Of a stretch of 64,000 nt of DNA, positions 52,201 through 63,790 are shown in pieces. Position numbers and translations under genes: made by a program. Source of the DNA: Pachyseris speciosa (Eukaryota > Cnidaria > Anthozoa > Scleractinia > Pachyseridae); contig JAEMWC010000050.1 in assembly GCA_016490735.1 (NCBI GenBank), positions 1,287,001 to 1,351,000 of the forward strand, in the 5' to 3' direction. The notes beneath the pieces were generated by a model. The model saw only the letters and a list, made by a program, of their open reading frames with translations. It did not search any database and was not told the origin of the DNA. Within the stretch, counting starts at the first letter, position 1. The number at the start of each line of letters is the position of its first letter.

Positions 52201-53490
52201 TATTCACTGATTTATCGCTTCCTCGGTTATGTCTGGAGTTTTGTTGTCTATTTTTTTTTTCTCGTCGTTTTATGGTTAATCTCAGAAGCCATATCCTTCG
52301 TCTCTGCTTCAGAGTAAGATAATTGTTACATAAGTATATTTCCTTAAACAGCCAGCCCTCCATCAGAGCCAGGTAATTATTGATCGGGCGATCAAATAAT
52401 TGCTAGTACACCGTTAAAACTGCCCTACGTTAGAGACCAGCGAAAAATATTTCGGAAAAATAGTTTTTGTACTGAAAGACAGTCAATGGAATTCAGGCTT
52501 ACAATACTTAGCATCAGTGAGTGGGGAGTTTTATTTGGGTGCAGAAAGAATATTCATTCGAGAATCGGGTCATTAAAAAGATCGATCCTCCCTGAAATGA
52601 ATAATTTTTTTTTTCTGTTTCTCGCCAGCGTTCCGGCAAGTGAACAGTTTCTTGCTCTTGTAGACCTATTCTGTATCGTTACCTATCACTGTATCTGTGG
52701 TTGATTTTGGAAATTAAAATACTCAAATTTAAGGAAATCTTTTGCCACTAGAGCGAATGCTGCGTCAGAGATTTGCGGCCAACCAGACTCTTCATTTGCG
52801 CAATGGTTCTCGTTTCATCATTTACCGCATCCTTTTGCTAACGTTCGGGAAAATTGAACGCCAAAAATCTTTGTTAGTGATATTATGTTCATAATTCGAA
52901 TGCATGACGCCTATATACTTGATGCCTACATACTTGATACGATTTTTACTAATATTACACAGATCACTTCAGTGCACTTCTAGCACGACCTAATCAAAAA
53001 TTATAAACGCCTTATCACGCAGATTTCGTATAAACTGCCAAAACGTTTTGCTGGCTCTAAATCTGCAGCGAAACTAAGTTTAAGTGTAACAGTACGGAAA
53101 AGCGATTGCAATTACCCGAGCTTTGTTACTTTATCCTAAAACAAAACTCAATGCCACCCGAAAGCGAGAATAAACGAGCTGAATTTCTTGACTTGACCTA
53201 AAATATTAAACACAGTAATGAGCTTTCAAATGTTTCATATGTGATCAATTTTAAATGAAAGGTTTTCTTGAGCTCCATAACTCAAATGCAATGGTATTGA
53301 TCAATTTCATCTGCAGACGGAATTAACACAGATCCCGCAAGTTGAGTAAGCAAATGATAAAGAAATAACCTGTTATTATTATTAGAGGGCGAGAAAAGCG
53401 GTTTTTCTGCTACATATAATAGAGGGTTCGAGACGACTGTTTTGCAAACATCTGAGAATGGAAGTCTTATGCTATTTCACTGACGTCTGT
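49208..53490 (+). other. Gene-poor region with possible small exons
   Basis: No clear gene. Several short open stretches follow good 3' splice sites. 49208-49330 comes after TTAATTTCAG and reads LKFANCGAYESAKMRRKG. 50039-50212 comes after TTTCCTACAG. 51452-51513 comes after CTTTTCTCTTTTGCAG, has a GTAAAT donor, and reads VKAMQMTAELFQW. They may belong to one spliced transcript or a non-coding RNA. A plus-strand word like TTGAACTGACGAGAA recurs near 49850, 50570 and 51255. Confidence 0.25.
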
Positions 53491-53496
53491 AAGAAG

Positions 53497-53873
53497 ACCG
53501 GTTAGCTCAGTGGTAAAGCACCGGACTACCGTGCGGGAGGTCGAGGGTTCTAACCCCGGCCGGACCAACACTCAGGGTCTTTAAATAATTGAGGAGAAAG
53601 TGCTGCCTTTGTAATGACATCTGCAAATGGTTAGACTTTCTAGTCTTCTCGGATAAGGACGATAAACCGTAGGCCCCGTCTCACAACTCTTCATAATTGA
53701 TTCTGTGGGACGTTAAAGAACCCACGCACTGTTCGAAAAGAGTAGGGGACGTAGTCCCCGGTGTAGTGGTCTACCTCTACTAGAATGTGGTTATGGGGAG
53801 GGTTTGCAGTTACGGGCCTACAGTAATTGGCGCAAGCTGTTGTAGTGTCCCTGCCAGGTCTCTGGCGAAGTGA

Positions 53874-53905
<32 letters not shown>

Positions 53906-53907
53906 AG
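53497..53907 (+). mobile_element. tRNA-derived SINE, copy C (best preserved)
   Basis: GACCGGTTAGCTCAGTGGTA (box A) and GGGTTCTAACCC (box B) are 33 bases apart. The body of about 300 bp is shared with copies A and B, and the tail at about 53874-53907 is (AAAT)n. The body and tail exclude a functional tRNA gene. I see no clear flanking duplication. Confidence 0.88.
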
Positions 53908-56900
53908 CTATTACAGTTATTGCGGTAACTGTTGTCAACAGAATTCCCCAAACTATATGACATCGGCGACCCAAATATTTATCCTAAGATAGAGGGATAA
54001 AATTCCCACCTCTCTTCCTTTTTGCAAAATTAAGATCAGAGAAAAGTAACTCTGAGGCAACCTTAGGAATAAGTTGTGTTAGACAAGCCAGTGTTTTCCT
54101 CTTTAAAACAGCGAAGTCTTTTTGAGGTGTTTAGTGTCTAATGTTTTATTTTTAAGCTTCCTCGCCACTTTTCTTTTATGGGACGTTTCAACTTCTTATT
54201 TTAGTTTGATGAGTGTGGTAAAATTAAAAACGATTCTTTCAGTTGGAGCTTAGTTTTCAACTCGCAAAATAACTGACTCTGCGGTGAGAAACCTTTGAAT
54301 GATGTGACGTCAAATTCAACTTTCCTTGCTATGAAGGGGAATAATAATTCCTGTTAAAAATGGGTTTTTCCTTTGTTGTCGTTAATTGTTTTCTAGTGGA
54401 AGAGGAAATGGTGATCTCACAGATCATATCAGCTCAACACGACATACTTTTCAAATTTTGCACACCTTAAATGTTTTATTCAGAATATGACTAACAGTCT
54501 TTCAAATCTTATAAAAAGGGAACCAAAACCTGACTAATTTAAAATGCAGAACACAATGAAAGCGGAATATAAGACGGTGCGTTATTGGACAAAACAATGA
54601 TTAACCACCGCGATCTATTCAGCGAATAGAATTACTTGTTAGAAAAGGGAATGTTGTTCCAACAACTTGTTCTGACGAGTAATCGATTAAACAAAGCAAA
54701 AATTTGTTCCGTCAGCAGAAGAACATTGTTGCCCTACTCAGCCAAACAGGGACAAAGAAGCATTGAAGAAGCCGAAGGTGAGAGCATGTCGATATTTTAT
54801 ACTTGCTGAAAGTCCTCCATTCCTTACCTGGTTTAAACTCTGTCATTTCTTTCTTTCTTTTCCGTTTCAGTTTGTCAAACAACGCTGGTTTTGAGGTGCC
54901 GTCAAGGTAAACGATTTTTATTTTCATTATTCAGTGCTGTTATGGTGTCTTTCTGATAGAACTTGTTGTTGAAATCCCTTCACGGTGAGCTGCAATTTTG
55001 TACTATGAAAGTGGAAAATAACTCAGTTTGAAATTTAACGACAAAGAGCATTTGTAACGCTTTCCGATTTGCGAACGAATTTCAGGACTAATCACAAATT
55101 TGTATTGGAGAATCCGTTAGCAATTTATTTATAAGCAGTCTGTTGTATTCATTCCCACAAATCTCTGAGTTCTAGCTCTATATATTTCTGGAAAGAGAAA
55201 TCGAGATTTGTTACAAAAGAATAAACGTTTACCCCACTGCGCCTTGAGAACACTGTTTTGCAAAGAAAATGAAAAAGGCACTCATTTTTATTATTAAATT
55301 CCTTTTCTCAAATTTTATAATATTAGTGATCACTTTTTTCTAGTCATCATATTATCTGCGAATGTAGCGCAAATAACATCAGTGCAAATAACTAATATAG
55401 ACACGATCGGCGAAACAGTTCATACCAATTTGTGCATCACCAAATACTGAATTGTTTTTCTTTTTTTGACTGAAAGATGTGGTTCAGCTTTAGGTTTTAT
55501 TTAACACACATCAAGGTTTGGTTACAGATAGAGTTGATCCAGCATAATGCCGGAGATTTTGGTATTTTTCTATTCAATTAGAGCAAACAAACTGAAGAAG
55601 ACGGATTGCTAATTCCTACGCTTGACACGTTGACCGGTGAAATGAAAAAAAAAATTAAATTGTCATTTACGCAATCACGAAGCAAAAAGAGTAGTAACTT
55701 ATAAATGAAGATAGTATAGTATACCCCAAAGATATGGACAGTTTAGTAGACAGTGTAACTAACAGGCGATTCGAAACACTTCAAAGAATTTCACTGACTA
55801 AAAATTATCAACTCTGGCTTCAAATTTTAATTAGTTTCTCACATACATTAGAAGGAAGGCTAAAATATGCGTAATAGAGAAAGTATTCTGAAAAGAATTT
55901 ATATTTTTGTGAGTCAAGGCCTTTTGTGTAACTGATACTTGTTTAAGCAACAGGTACAAGAAGTGGCTCACACCAATTCAAGATGCATTGAAGCGCATCG
56001 GACGAAATTGGACGCCCATTGGACGAAACACCGACTGATCAAATCTTTTTTTCGCGAACCACATTGCTTGTTAGAATCAACCATTACATCATGTTGTCCT
56101 ACAAACATGTCCTGACGAGAATGTTACTAAGGAAGGAATTAGGTTCAGTTAGATCAGGACTGAATAAACTCTTTCTTTAACACAGGAAAAAGAAAACAAG
56201 GAATCAAGCGGTAGGCTAACAGTGTTAGGTTCATTCACGAATTCTCTAAAAAGTGTATTATTGTTAGATCCGCGAAAAGTTTAGATTTTTCTAGCTGCTC
56301 AGAAAAATCACGCCCAGAACATTTTTAAAGTAAGTCATCAACTTTCTTGCTTTTTCAGCCAAATTTCAAAACTTTTTCCAATGGAAACTGAAATCGACAT
56401 CACAGAAAATATCACCATTTGAAAGAAAAATGTTCGACCCAGTTTCCACCAATCTGCTTTGACTCTTTTCACTAATTTGAAAACAAAAGAAGAATAAATG
56501 ATAATCGGTCCTTGCCTCCCGCCATGAAACACTTATTTTGTGACGAGAAAAGAGCACTTATTATAAATAAGCTTTTTTTTTTGTCAGCAAGAACTTGCAT
56601 GTTATTCTGTCCATGTTCCCTAGCCCTTGCTCGCTTTAGTGAAACCAACGATTACACAACTACATATCTCTCGTTTCAATGAAGGTATGTGCGCTTTGTG
56701 TGCGATCTATTTCAAATCTAATTGATCTCAAAGTCATTTCTAACGAAAAGTGCGAATAGATGATGGCAATGAAATTTTTCTAAAATGTATAATTTTAGAA
56801 TTGAATTGTTAAACTTATCCAAGTTGCCGTGCAATTGCAGTACAAATGTGCGTAGAATAGGAGTAATTTGTAAATTTCTATCAATGAAAATGAGTTGTCT

Positions 56901-56952
56901 ACTCAAGCTGTTTGTGATTCGGTTATAACGTCCAAATCGACAACACACGATA

Positions 56953-56977
<25 letters not shown>
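53908..56977. other. Gene-poor region with diverged duplications
   Basis: No gene supported. A possible small exon lies at 54878-54907, between a strong acceptor (TTTCTTTTCCGTTTCAG) and GGTAAAC. 56036-56545 is similar, at reduced identity, to 58676-59165, both having ACAAACATG...ACGAGAATGTTA and TCTCTAAAAA in the same order. A third, weaker copy begins near 54596. Confidence 0.4.
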
Positions 56978-56998
<21 letters not shown>

Positions 56999-57079
56999 CG
57001 CGAGTAATTTCAAAATCAGACGAGCGCGAAGCGCGAGGCTGATTTGAAAATACGAGCGCGATTACTCCCTGAATTGTAC
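56978..57079. repeat. Palindrome, perfect 24-bp arms
   Basis: GTACAATTCAGGGAGTAATC plus GCGC at 56978-57001 is repeated inverted at 57056-57079. The spacer of 54 bp itself contains CGAGCGCGAAGCGCGAGG, another inverted repeat. The DNA can fold into a long stem. Confidence 0.88.
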
Positions 57080-57124
57080 GACGCGAGGTCCAATTACTAA
57101 TTAATCGTATCTATAACAAATTTC

Positions 57125-57458
57125 GAGGTCCAATTACAAATTAATCGTATCTATAACAAATTTCGGAATTAAAAATTTCTTTTGGGAAGGTCTTTTGAGC
57201 GAAAACGTCTGTAGCACTTTCCATATGTTTTGAAAACTGCAGGAAACGTTTGTAAAGGAAGCCATTAAAGCGCGCGTAATTGACGTGAAAATCACGTGGG
57301 TATCCAATTACAGGTATCCAATTACAAAACGTTCAAATTGGATACCTGTAATTGGACACCCACGTGATCGCGCGCCGATTACGTGACAAATAGGCGCGCG
57401 GAGAACCAATCACGATCGAGAATTTTGTTATAGATACGATTAAGTTGGTAATTGGACA
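57125..57458. mobile_element. Fold-back MITE-like element with inner palindrome
   Basis: The left end GTCCAATTACAAATTAATCG TATCTATAACAAATTT (57128-57163) is matched inverted at 57421-57457. The left end is also tandemly doubled (57085-57124 and 57125-57164). Inside, 57292-57369 is a strong palindrome starting ATCACGTGGGTATCCAATTA. No coding sequence. This is typical of a small non-autonomous DNA transposon. Confidence 0.68.
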
Positions 57459-60400
57459 AATCAGAAATAGCCAATAGGGCTTCTTGTCTTATTTTGGCAT
57501 CTTAAAATTTATGTTTGTAACCAAACCTGTATTCACTTGCAGCTTGTAAAACAAACAGATCGAGAGAGATTGTATGATTGGCCAGACTAGTAATGATGTA
57601 ACCAATGACGAAGTGCATCGTAATTTCATATTCGACACGTAATCAGGCTACAAACATGTTATCTTTTCGTGAAGATGGTTCACTGTAGGTACAAATTTTG
57701 TAGCCGTAACAAGAAGTTTATCACTCTAGATATTCTTCGGATGCTTGCTCTAAGGTTGGTACTTTTTTTTTTATGTATTGACTGCGCTATCTTACAGATG
57801 ATCTTTACTGATAATTTGGTGTGCCTGATTTAATATGTGAGTAGCCCTAATCTTGCTTTAAGCCTTCTTGAATTGGTGATTCAAAACCTGCAACAACTCG
57901 GCTGAGGAAATCACAGAGGAATGGTAAATAGTTTTTGGCGAAACCATCTGACGTTTTGTCCACATGCGTATACAAGAACTGAGTTCAGTCGATTGCCAGT
58001 TTATTACCTACCTACCTCGTGGCATTTGCGAGACGGCGAGTCATTGTCTTTCAAAACAATGTCGCACAAAGAAAATTTACTGCAGTGAATAACAATAGAT
58101 AAAACGCGCAGAAGAAATGCGTTTTCTAACGCGCACTTTGAACCGCGTTAACGCGTAAAACGTGCGAATGTTTTGCGTTTGCGTAGGCCGCTTATCTCTA
58201 AAAGGGGACTGTGACACATCATAAAAAGGTTAATTTACAATTGCCTGTCTGAGCTGTTGTACCTCGGGTTCAGTCACTTATTCAGTCAATTCTTTTATTG
58301 GAGACTTATTATTTTTTCTTCACAGAAGTATCCTAACACCGTTTCAATCTTAAGGACCCGCTAAGGTGATAAAACGTAGCTTCTCATATCGGGGCCGAAG
58401 TTCAGTCTTGAAGAATTCATGCAATCGGACCTAATGACCAATGACTAAACTGCATTGGTCAAGTCATTTAGTTTATTCATGAATTTTTTGTCAAAGGAAG
58501 CGTACTTGATTACGACAAGATAACTAAAGCCATGATAGTTGCGATTTGAAACTTTGTTACAGAAACATGTGCTTCAACTGTAGATTTACAGGACAAAAAG
58601 AAATTTGGTCACAGCGCAATAGTCCCAATTGAAAGCAATTCACCAAGATCGAGTGAAATGCCAAACAGAAACCAGTGATTGATTAAATCTTTGTAGCGAA
58701 TCACCTTGCTAGAGGGGACTAAGTTCAAACCACTCAAGTTGTCTCACAAACATGTTTTTACGAGAATGTTATTAAGAAATCACTAAAGTTAAGTAAACTC
58801 ATTATTTAACACAGTAGAAAGAAACTAGGAACCACGGTGTAAGTTTATACATTTTAAGGGATATTTATAAATTCTCTAAAAAAAACTTGTTTTCCTATTA
58901 AATACATTAAAACGTTTTTTCTTCCACCAGTTAGATTTTTGTCTCTGTACGTGTCGCCGGTAAGTGAGCGACTTTCTTGCTATTGCAGCTTTTTCATACC
59001 AAATCAGTTCAAAACTGCTTTTGAATGGGCAAATCGACATATACAGAAAATCTCAATATCCTATATAAATGTTCAGACCCAGTTATACCAATGCTTTCGA
59101 CTTCACTAACTTCAGAAAAAAAAGAATAATTAACAATCGCTCTTTACCCAGAGCCTTGAAACGCTTTCTTTTGTTGCCAATACATAGCCCTTTTCTTGGT
59201 AATAATATTTAACAATATTATTCTACTAGGGCGCGCTGGATATGAAGTGATAAATAACGCGCCGAGTTGGTTATAATCATTTCATATCCAGCAAGACCGA
59301 GTAGAATAATTGTTTTATTAAAAACTCTACGACACATAATTGATAATATGAACAAACAAAGTGAAAGAAAGGAGCCCAGAGAAGGAGAAACCAAAAAAAG
59401 GAAACATTTGTCCATCACATGACTAAGCAAAAAGGGCGCGAAAAACCTTTCGGTATGTTGCAACGTTTCCAAGCAAAGTTGAATGACTTTAATGAAACTG
59501 TCCGAGAACAAAGTTCAAGCTTCAGTTAAGAGTCCTTTTTGGAATAAAAAATGCAGAGTTTATTTCCTCTGTATGGTTGTAAATGGTCAGTAGTTTGGTA
59601 AAAATATTCAATCTTTGCTCAAAGAGGATGGAACTTCTTTCACGTAGATGTGCGAGCCGAAGGAAGCGAATTTGTAATCCATCAAAACAACTGCAACAAG
59701 AGCGAATTTCATCGAAATGAAGACACAATTTCAAGTTATTTTGATGGACTGGAACATTGCCTCACCAGACCTGGTTGGAAACAAGATGTAGGAGGGATAA
59801 GAGATGTATGATGTATGAGTGGATAAGCAAGACGAATGTCCAGGCTATGCTTTAAGAAATGGCTTATCGAAATTTCATACGTTGCATCGAGTGCAGGTCA
59901 GAACATTTTCAATGCGTGTTTAATATATATTTTTTTTAAGTGTCACTGATTGCTGGAAAGATTTTAAATAGTGGATTATTTCTGAAAATTTTAGCTGAAG
60001 TTCTTGTTTGTTCAGTTTGGTTTGAATAGACTGGCCCGTCAGAATAGTTACAGATTGTTGATGTCTACACTTGTTGTTGACTACATATTTCCAATTTTGT
60101 TTAGTTAAGTTTAAAAACTATTTCGGTATTTCCGCACTATTAGCTAAACATCAACAGCCCGGAAAATTTTCTTAGCGCTGCAAGACATTTTTTAACACGA
60201 TCCCAGCATTGTTTCTTGTCGTTCTTAAACACTCAGCAAGAAAAAAGTTGAATTCCGTTTGTATTTCGGTTCCAGTTTCGAAATTTCTACTCGTTAATTC
60301 CGTTGTGAGACGATTAATGTTTTAATGGTTGCCGTTTCGAGGGAAAATTTTATTGAGCTTTCTTCGTTTGCTAAAGCGTTCATTGACCATATGAGGTAGT

Positions 60401-60725
60401 GCAGGTATATGAGCTGAGAGCCTTTGTCCGGCTAGCCACTGAAAATGCTGGAAATCTGATATTCGTAGTTCAGTTTTTAATAATGAGAGTTATTTTGGTT
60501 ATCATCACTAACCCTCGATTTAGCAAAACCAACATATATGCAGCTACATTTCTGGTTTCCTATGTATTTATGCGCATTTTCTGTGTAATTCAATAGCACA
60601 TTTCCGATATGCTTGAGCGAGAGAGATTGGTACCAAATTTAAACGCGAAAGCGAGGCTTGGGGGAAGACCGGTTGAAATAAATGAAGAAAAACAAGCTGT
60701 GAAAATTAGAGCTTACATACTTATT
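57459..60725. other. Gene-poor region
   Basis: No gene supported; ORFs are short and unpatterned. It holds the second copy (58676-59165) of the diverged duplication and the palindrome at 59217-59310. Confidence 0.4.
59217..59310. repeat. Imperfect palindrome, about 94 bp
   Basis: ATTATTCTACT and AGTAGAATAAT form the outer arms; GCTGGATATGAAGTGAT and ATCATTTCATATCCAGC form the inner arms. It probably represents a very small MITE. The 97-codon minus-strand ORF starting to its right is not supported. Confidence 0.75.
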
Positions 60726-60815
60726 ATGGTAAAATATTGTGCAGCTGCGGTCTGTACTAATAGCGTGATCAAAAAAGGCAATTCTGTCCTGTTTTCGTTT
60801 TCCTTCTCGTAGAAA
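60726..60815 (+). pseudogene. THAP zinc-finger N-terminal fragment
   Basis: ATG 60726 opens MVKYCAAAVCTNSVIKKGNS and then VLFSFSF before a stop. The start 'M-x-x-x-C-A-A-x-x-C-x-N' and the Phe-rich strand are typical of the first part of THAP DNA-binding domains. The Trp and the second Cys/His pair are absent. It may be the first exon of a gene or a transposase relic; I see no convincing donor site. Confidence 0.4.
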
Positions 60816-60929
60816 AAAATCGTAAAAGTAGCAATTGTTTGAAGAAGAGCCGATGATACATTCCTTACTCTCGTCGATCCTCGAATCTGTTCTCTGCATT
60901 TCTGAAAAGGAGACCTTAAAAAGGAATTG

Positions 60930-61372
60930 TCAGGATAGACTTCTGCTGTCAAAGGAGCTGTCTTTCGCCCGGCGCCGTGTTGTTGGGTTGATTTTTTTTA
61001 CAGCTGTAGAAAGGTTCTCGAGAATTTCTCTTTTACCCGGCCAAACGTGTTCTGGGACCGCTTTAAAGTAATCAAAGAGAAAGCAAACGTTGTTCACCGA
61101 TTTGGGAAACAAAAATTCTCTGAAATCATGAATGAGGTTTCCTAAAAACTTCCACCGCAGTGGGTTGCCGGCGTTGTCGACGTCGAATATTCCACGTTTT
61201 TTGAGAACGTTGCGAGAATGTTGTGAAATGAGATTGGCTGTCCACCCATGTTCTCCCTGGTTCTGTCAAAGGTATCAGGCTCCACAATTTTTTGACAAGT
61301 TCTGCAAACTAGTTCGAACCTCTCACGATCTTTAACCATCTTTTTTCCACTGCACACCTCCATCTTTCCCAC
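60930..61372 (-). pseudogene. Polinton gene beside the integrase, unknown, frameshifted
   Basis: From ATG 61372: MGKMEVCSGKKMVKDRERFE, then LVCRTCQKIVEPDTFDRT with a C-x2-C pair that could be half of a zinc ribbon. After a frame change near 61150 comes LGNLIHDFREFLFPKSVNN and PGKREILENLSTAVKKINPT, ending in a basic tail (TRRRAKDSS). I do not recognise a family. It diverges from the integrase, whose ATG is only 14 bp away. Confidence 0.42.
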
Positions 61373-61386
61373 TGTTTTATAAGTTC

Positions 61387-62381
61387 AATGGAAAAGCGCC
61401 TTTCAAAAATTTACTACAGCCTGAAAAGTTATTGGAAAGGGTTGGCCGCGGTGAAAAAACTGGCCCAAGCTGCAAAGGTTTCGGAAACTGTGGCCAAACA
61501 GTAGTTGCAAAAAACAGGCTCTTTGGCAGATCTTTCTTCCCGCGCCGCGGCACATTCCTCGGCCGGAGTTTGATGTGCCAACACCCATCGGGGTGCACCA
61601 AGCTAATCTGCTCTTCATGCTGCACGATGGAATGGGAAGGAAAACTTTCAAATACGAACTGACTGTGGTCGTCGTGGCCAGCTGCTTCACGAGGTGGCCA
61701 CGGGCCTTTGAAAAGATTTACAAACGCGGGCCTCTCAAGTGGCCAAAGCTGCTGCAGGTGGACCCGGGGCGGGAGTTCATGGGGTCTGTTTCCAGAGTCA
61801 TGGAGGCACATGGAACTGCTATCCGCCGCGGACATGCGGAAGTGCACCGCGACCAGGCGATCGTGGAACGCTTCAACTGCACACTTGCCGAGCGTCTGTT
61901 CGGGAACCAGTATGCTGTCGAAATGCGGCTACCGGAGGGGGCGTGATCTGTTGTGCGGGTGGCAAGGCTTCCCAAGGTTGTGGCTGCTCTAAACATACAA
62001 ATTACGCGGCTGACGAGATTGAAACCTGCAGATTCTCTCCGGGAACAATCTGTTTTCGCACGGCCTCCAACTCCGTATTTCAGACCTGTTGGAATGGCCG
62101 AAAAAGTCCTCCCTTCTGGGGAAGAAGTGCGCTATCTGTTTCAACCTGGTGAGTTGGAAGGTGGCACACGAAGAGCCACAGACCCTGTTTGGTCTCTGAA
62201 AATATTCGAGGTTGAAAGGGCCATGGTGAAACCCGGCCAGTCTGTTATGTATTGGCTTGCTGACCCTGAGATGGGGGGGGGGGGGGGGGGGGGTTATTAT
62301 GGGCCGAAACGCAGCTTCGTGCGAGAAGAGTTGATGGTTGTCCCACCGAATACCGAGATCCCTCCTGTCAGGCCTGGTTAG
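61387..62381 (+). pseudogene. Polinton integrase, nearly full length (copy 2)
   Basis: This is a retroviral-type (rve) integrase. From ATG 61387: IYYSLKSYWKGLAAVKKLAQ. A TAG near 61492 and a frame change to the ORF at 61575 follow. The core reads FDVPTPIGVHQANLLFMLHD, VDPGREFMGSV (second Asp) and DQAIVERFNCTLAERLFG (Glu). Where the first catalytic Asp is expected (HQA-D), this copy has Asn, which should abolish activity. After a frame change near 61946 the C-terminal part reads SGEEVRYLFQPGELEGG and VKPGQSVMYWLAD. Then a run of about 20 G precedes SFVREELMVVPPNTEIPP and TAG at 62379-62381. Stops overlap PolB's end on the opposite strand. Confidence 0.85.
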
Positions 62382-63790
62382 ATGTGATATTCAATGGGTT
62401 CGGTGTGAATTCATCTGGCAACATCCACCGCTTGTCGTAGAACGCGCTCAAACCCAGCTCCTGCTGCACATAAGTCACCATCCTTCCCTCTCTCATTCGG
62501 AAGCCTTTGTTTGTTGCCATTTCTTTATGCCCCTCGATTGCCGCCTTGAACCTTTCCCACCTGATGGTATTTTGTCTCTGGTTCATCTCTTTCGTGATGA
62601 ACTTGCTTTCCCCCTTCAGAGTCCACGTTATTGAGCATAGTGCGATCATTCGGTTACCCTCGCACTCCATATTGAATAATCCCGGCGTGCGGCTGCTCTA
62701 CTTGTCCCACGCAAGCCAATGATTTTTTTCTGCCTCGAATTGCGCTTTCATTTCTGGTTTCACAACGTCTTCCAGCTTTTCAGACGAGATTGCCATGTGG
62801 TTGCTATCGGTGTCGATCTGGATCAGCTCGAAGTCGCGCCGGTCCACGAACTTGTAAGAAAGTCATTTAAAAAACTCGAGCATTCGAAGTTTTGCCAACT
62901 GGTACACCGCAATGCCAACCTGGAACGGCCTTTTGATTTTGATCTGTGGCTTCCGGCTTTCCAACTCGTACGCATCCCCGATTTCCTCGAGATCTGAGAA
63001 GAAAGCGCTTCTCAGAGCTCTGTCGACAACCTTTTCATCCTTCGTGAAGATGACGTTTGTTTGGCGCTCGCGGCTTCAATCATTTTCCCGTAAGCACTGT
63101 TGCCCAAGAGTTTGAACATGTCTGCCAACAGCGCCTTGCTTTTGTCTGTGTCCCCTGTTCGGCGGGCGTCTGTTACCTGCTTCACAAACCAGGTGAAGAT
63201 CTTTTTCGGTTTGTAATTGATTGTTCTGTGAACTGCTATGATTTCCACTCCGTGGTTGACATACCAATGGAGGAGCGCTGACAAGGCTCCTACAAATTTT
63301 CTTCCATCTCCGCGGTTTCTGCCAGTTTTTTCAAGATAATCCTGCATGTGTGGAGGAACGGCTTCTTTTGGCACTTGCTTATTAATAAATAATGGGCGCA
63401 TTTCCTCAAACTTTGGGAAAAGCTCCTCGGGCACTTTCAAATCAACTTCTGGGAAGCCGAACCAGTTTCCGTTTTTCATGCATACCACAAAGCTTGGAAC
63501 TAATCTGACCTTTTGGTTTACGGGTTCATGAATCATGGCTTCCTTTCCGCATGGCATGTCCTGAAAGCATTGTTGACAAATACAAGGCATTTGCGTCGTA
63601 GCCCAGAATTTTCCCACAAGGTCTGGGATCGTCAACTTGGTGGGACCTTATTTGTGTGACTCCAACTTCGTGGTGGCGGGTAAACACAAGGCCCGGGCCA
63701 CCGACCACCGCTCCTTTCAACATGTCATAAACCTCTTTGCGGGGGTTCCACAACTCGGCTCCGCGCTCAATTGCCCCTCGCGCGTGTGGA
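62368..63790 (-). pseudogene. Polinton DNA polymerase B, palm half (copy 2)
   Basis: The minus strand shows motif A (GYDANALYLSTM, about 63600), GFPEVDLKVPEELFPKFEEM, motif B (KLLGNSAYGKM, about 63090) and motif C (IDTDSNHMAI, about 62800). The C-terminal part is MREGRMVTYVQQELGLSAFY, ending at the stop 62368-62370. Frame changes occur near 63600, 63060, 62870 and 62700. It is closely similar to copy 1, but keeps the DTDS motif that is damaged there. Similarity stops near 63790, so the exonuclease half is missing. Confidence 0.87.

Larger units (their letters stand above)
60930..63790. mobile_element. Polinton fragment, copy 2
   Basis: Holds an uncharacterised minus-strand gene, an integrase (+) and the palm half of PolB (-). 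The last two converge with overlapping stops exactly as in copy 1, but the whole is reversed relative to it. The gene next to the integrase differs from copy 1. PolB similarity to copy 1 ceases near 63790, so the fragment is truncated on the right. No capsid genes are present. Confidence 0.8.

Noticed and set aside
53499..53575. tRNA gene
   Set aside because: Box A and box B are present, but the sequence continues into a SINE body and AAAT tail, and copies occur elsewhere in the window.
59218..59511. 97-codon minus-strand ORF with hydrophobic segments
   Set aside because: Its end lies in a palindrome and no conserved pattern is visible; likely chance.
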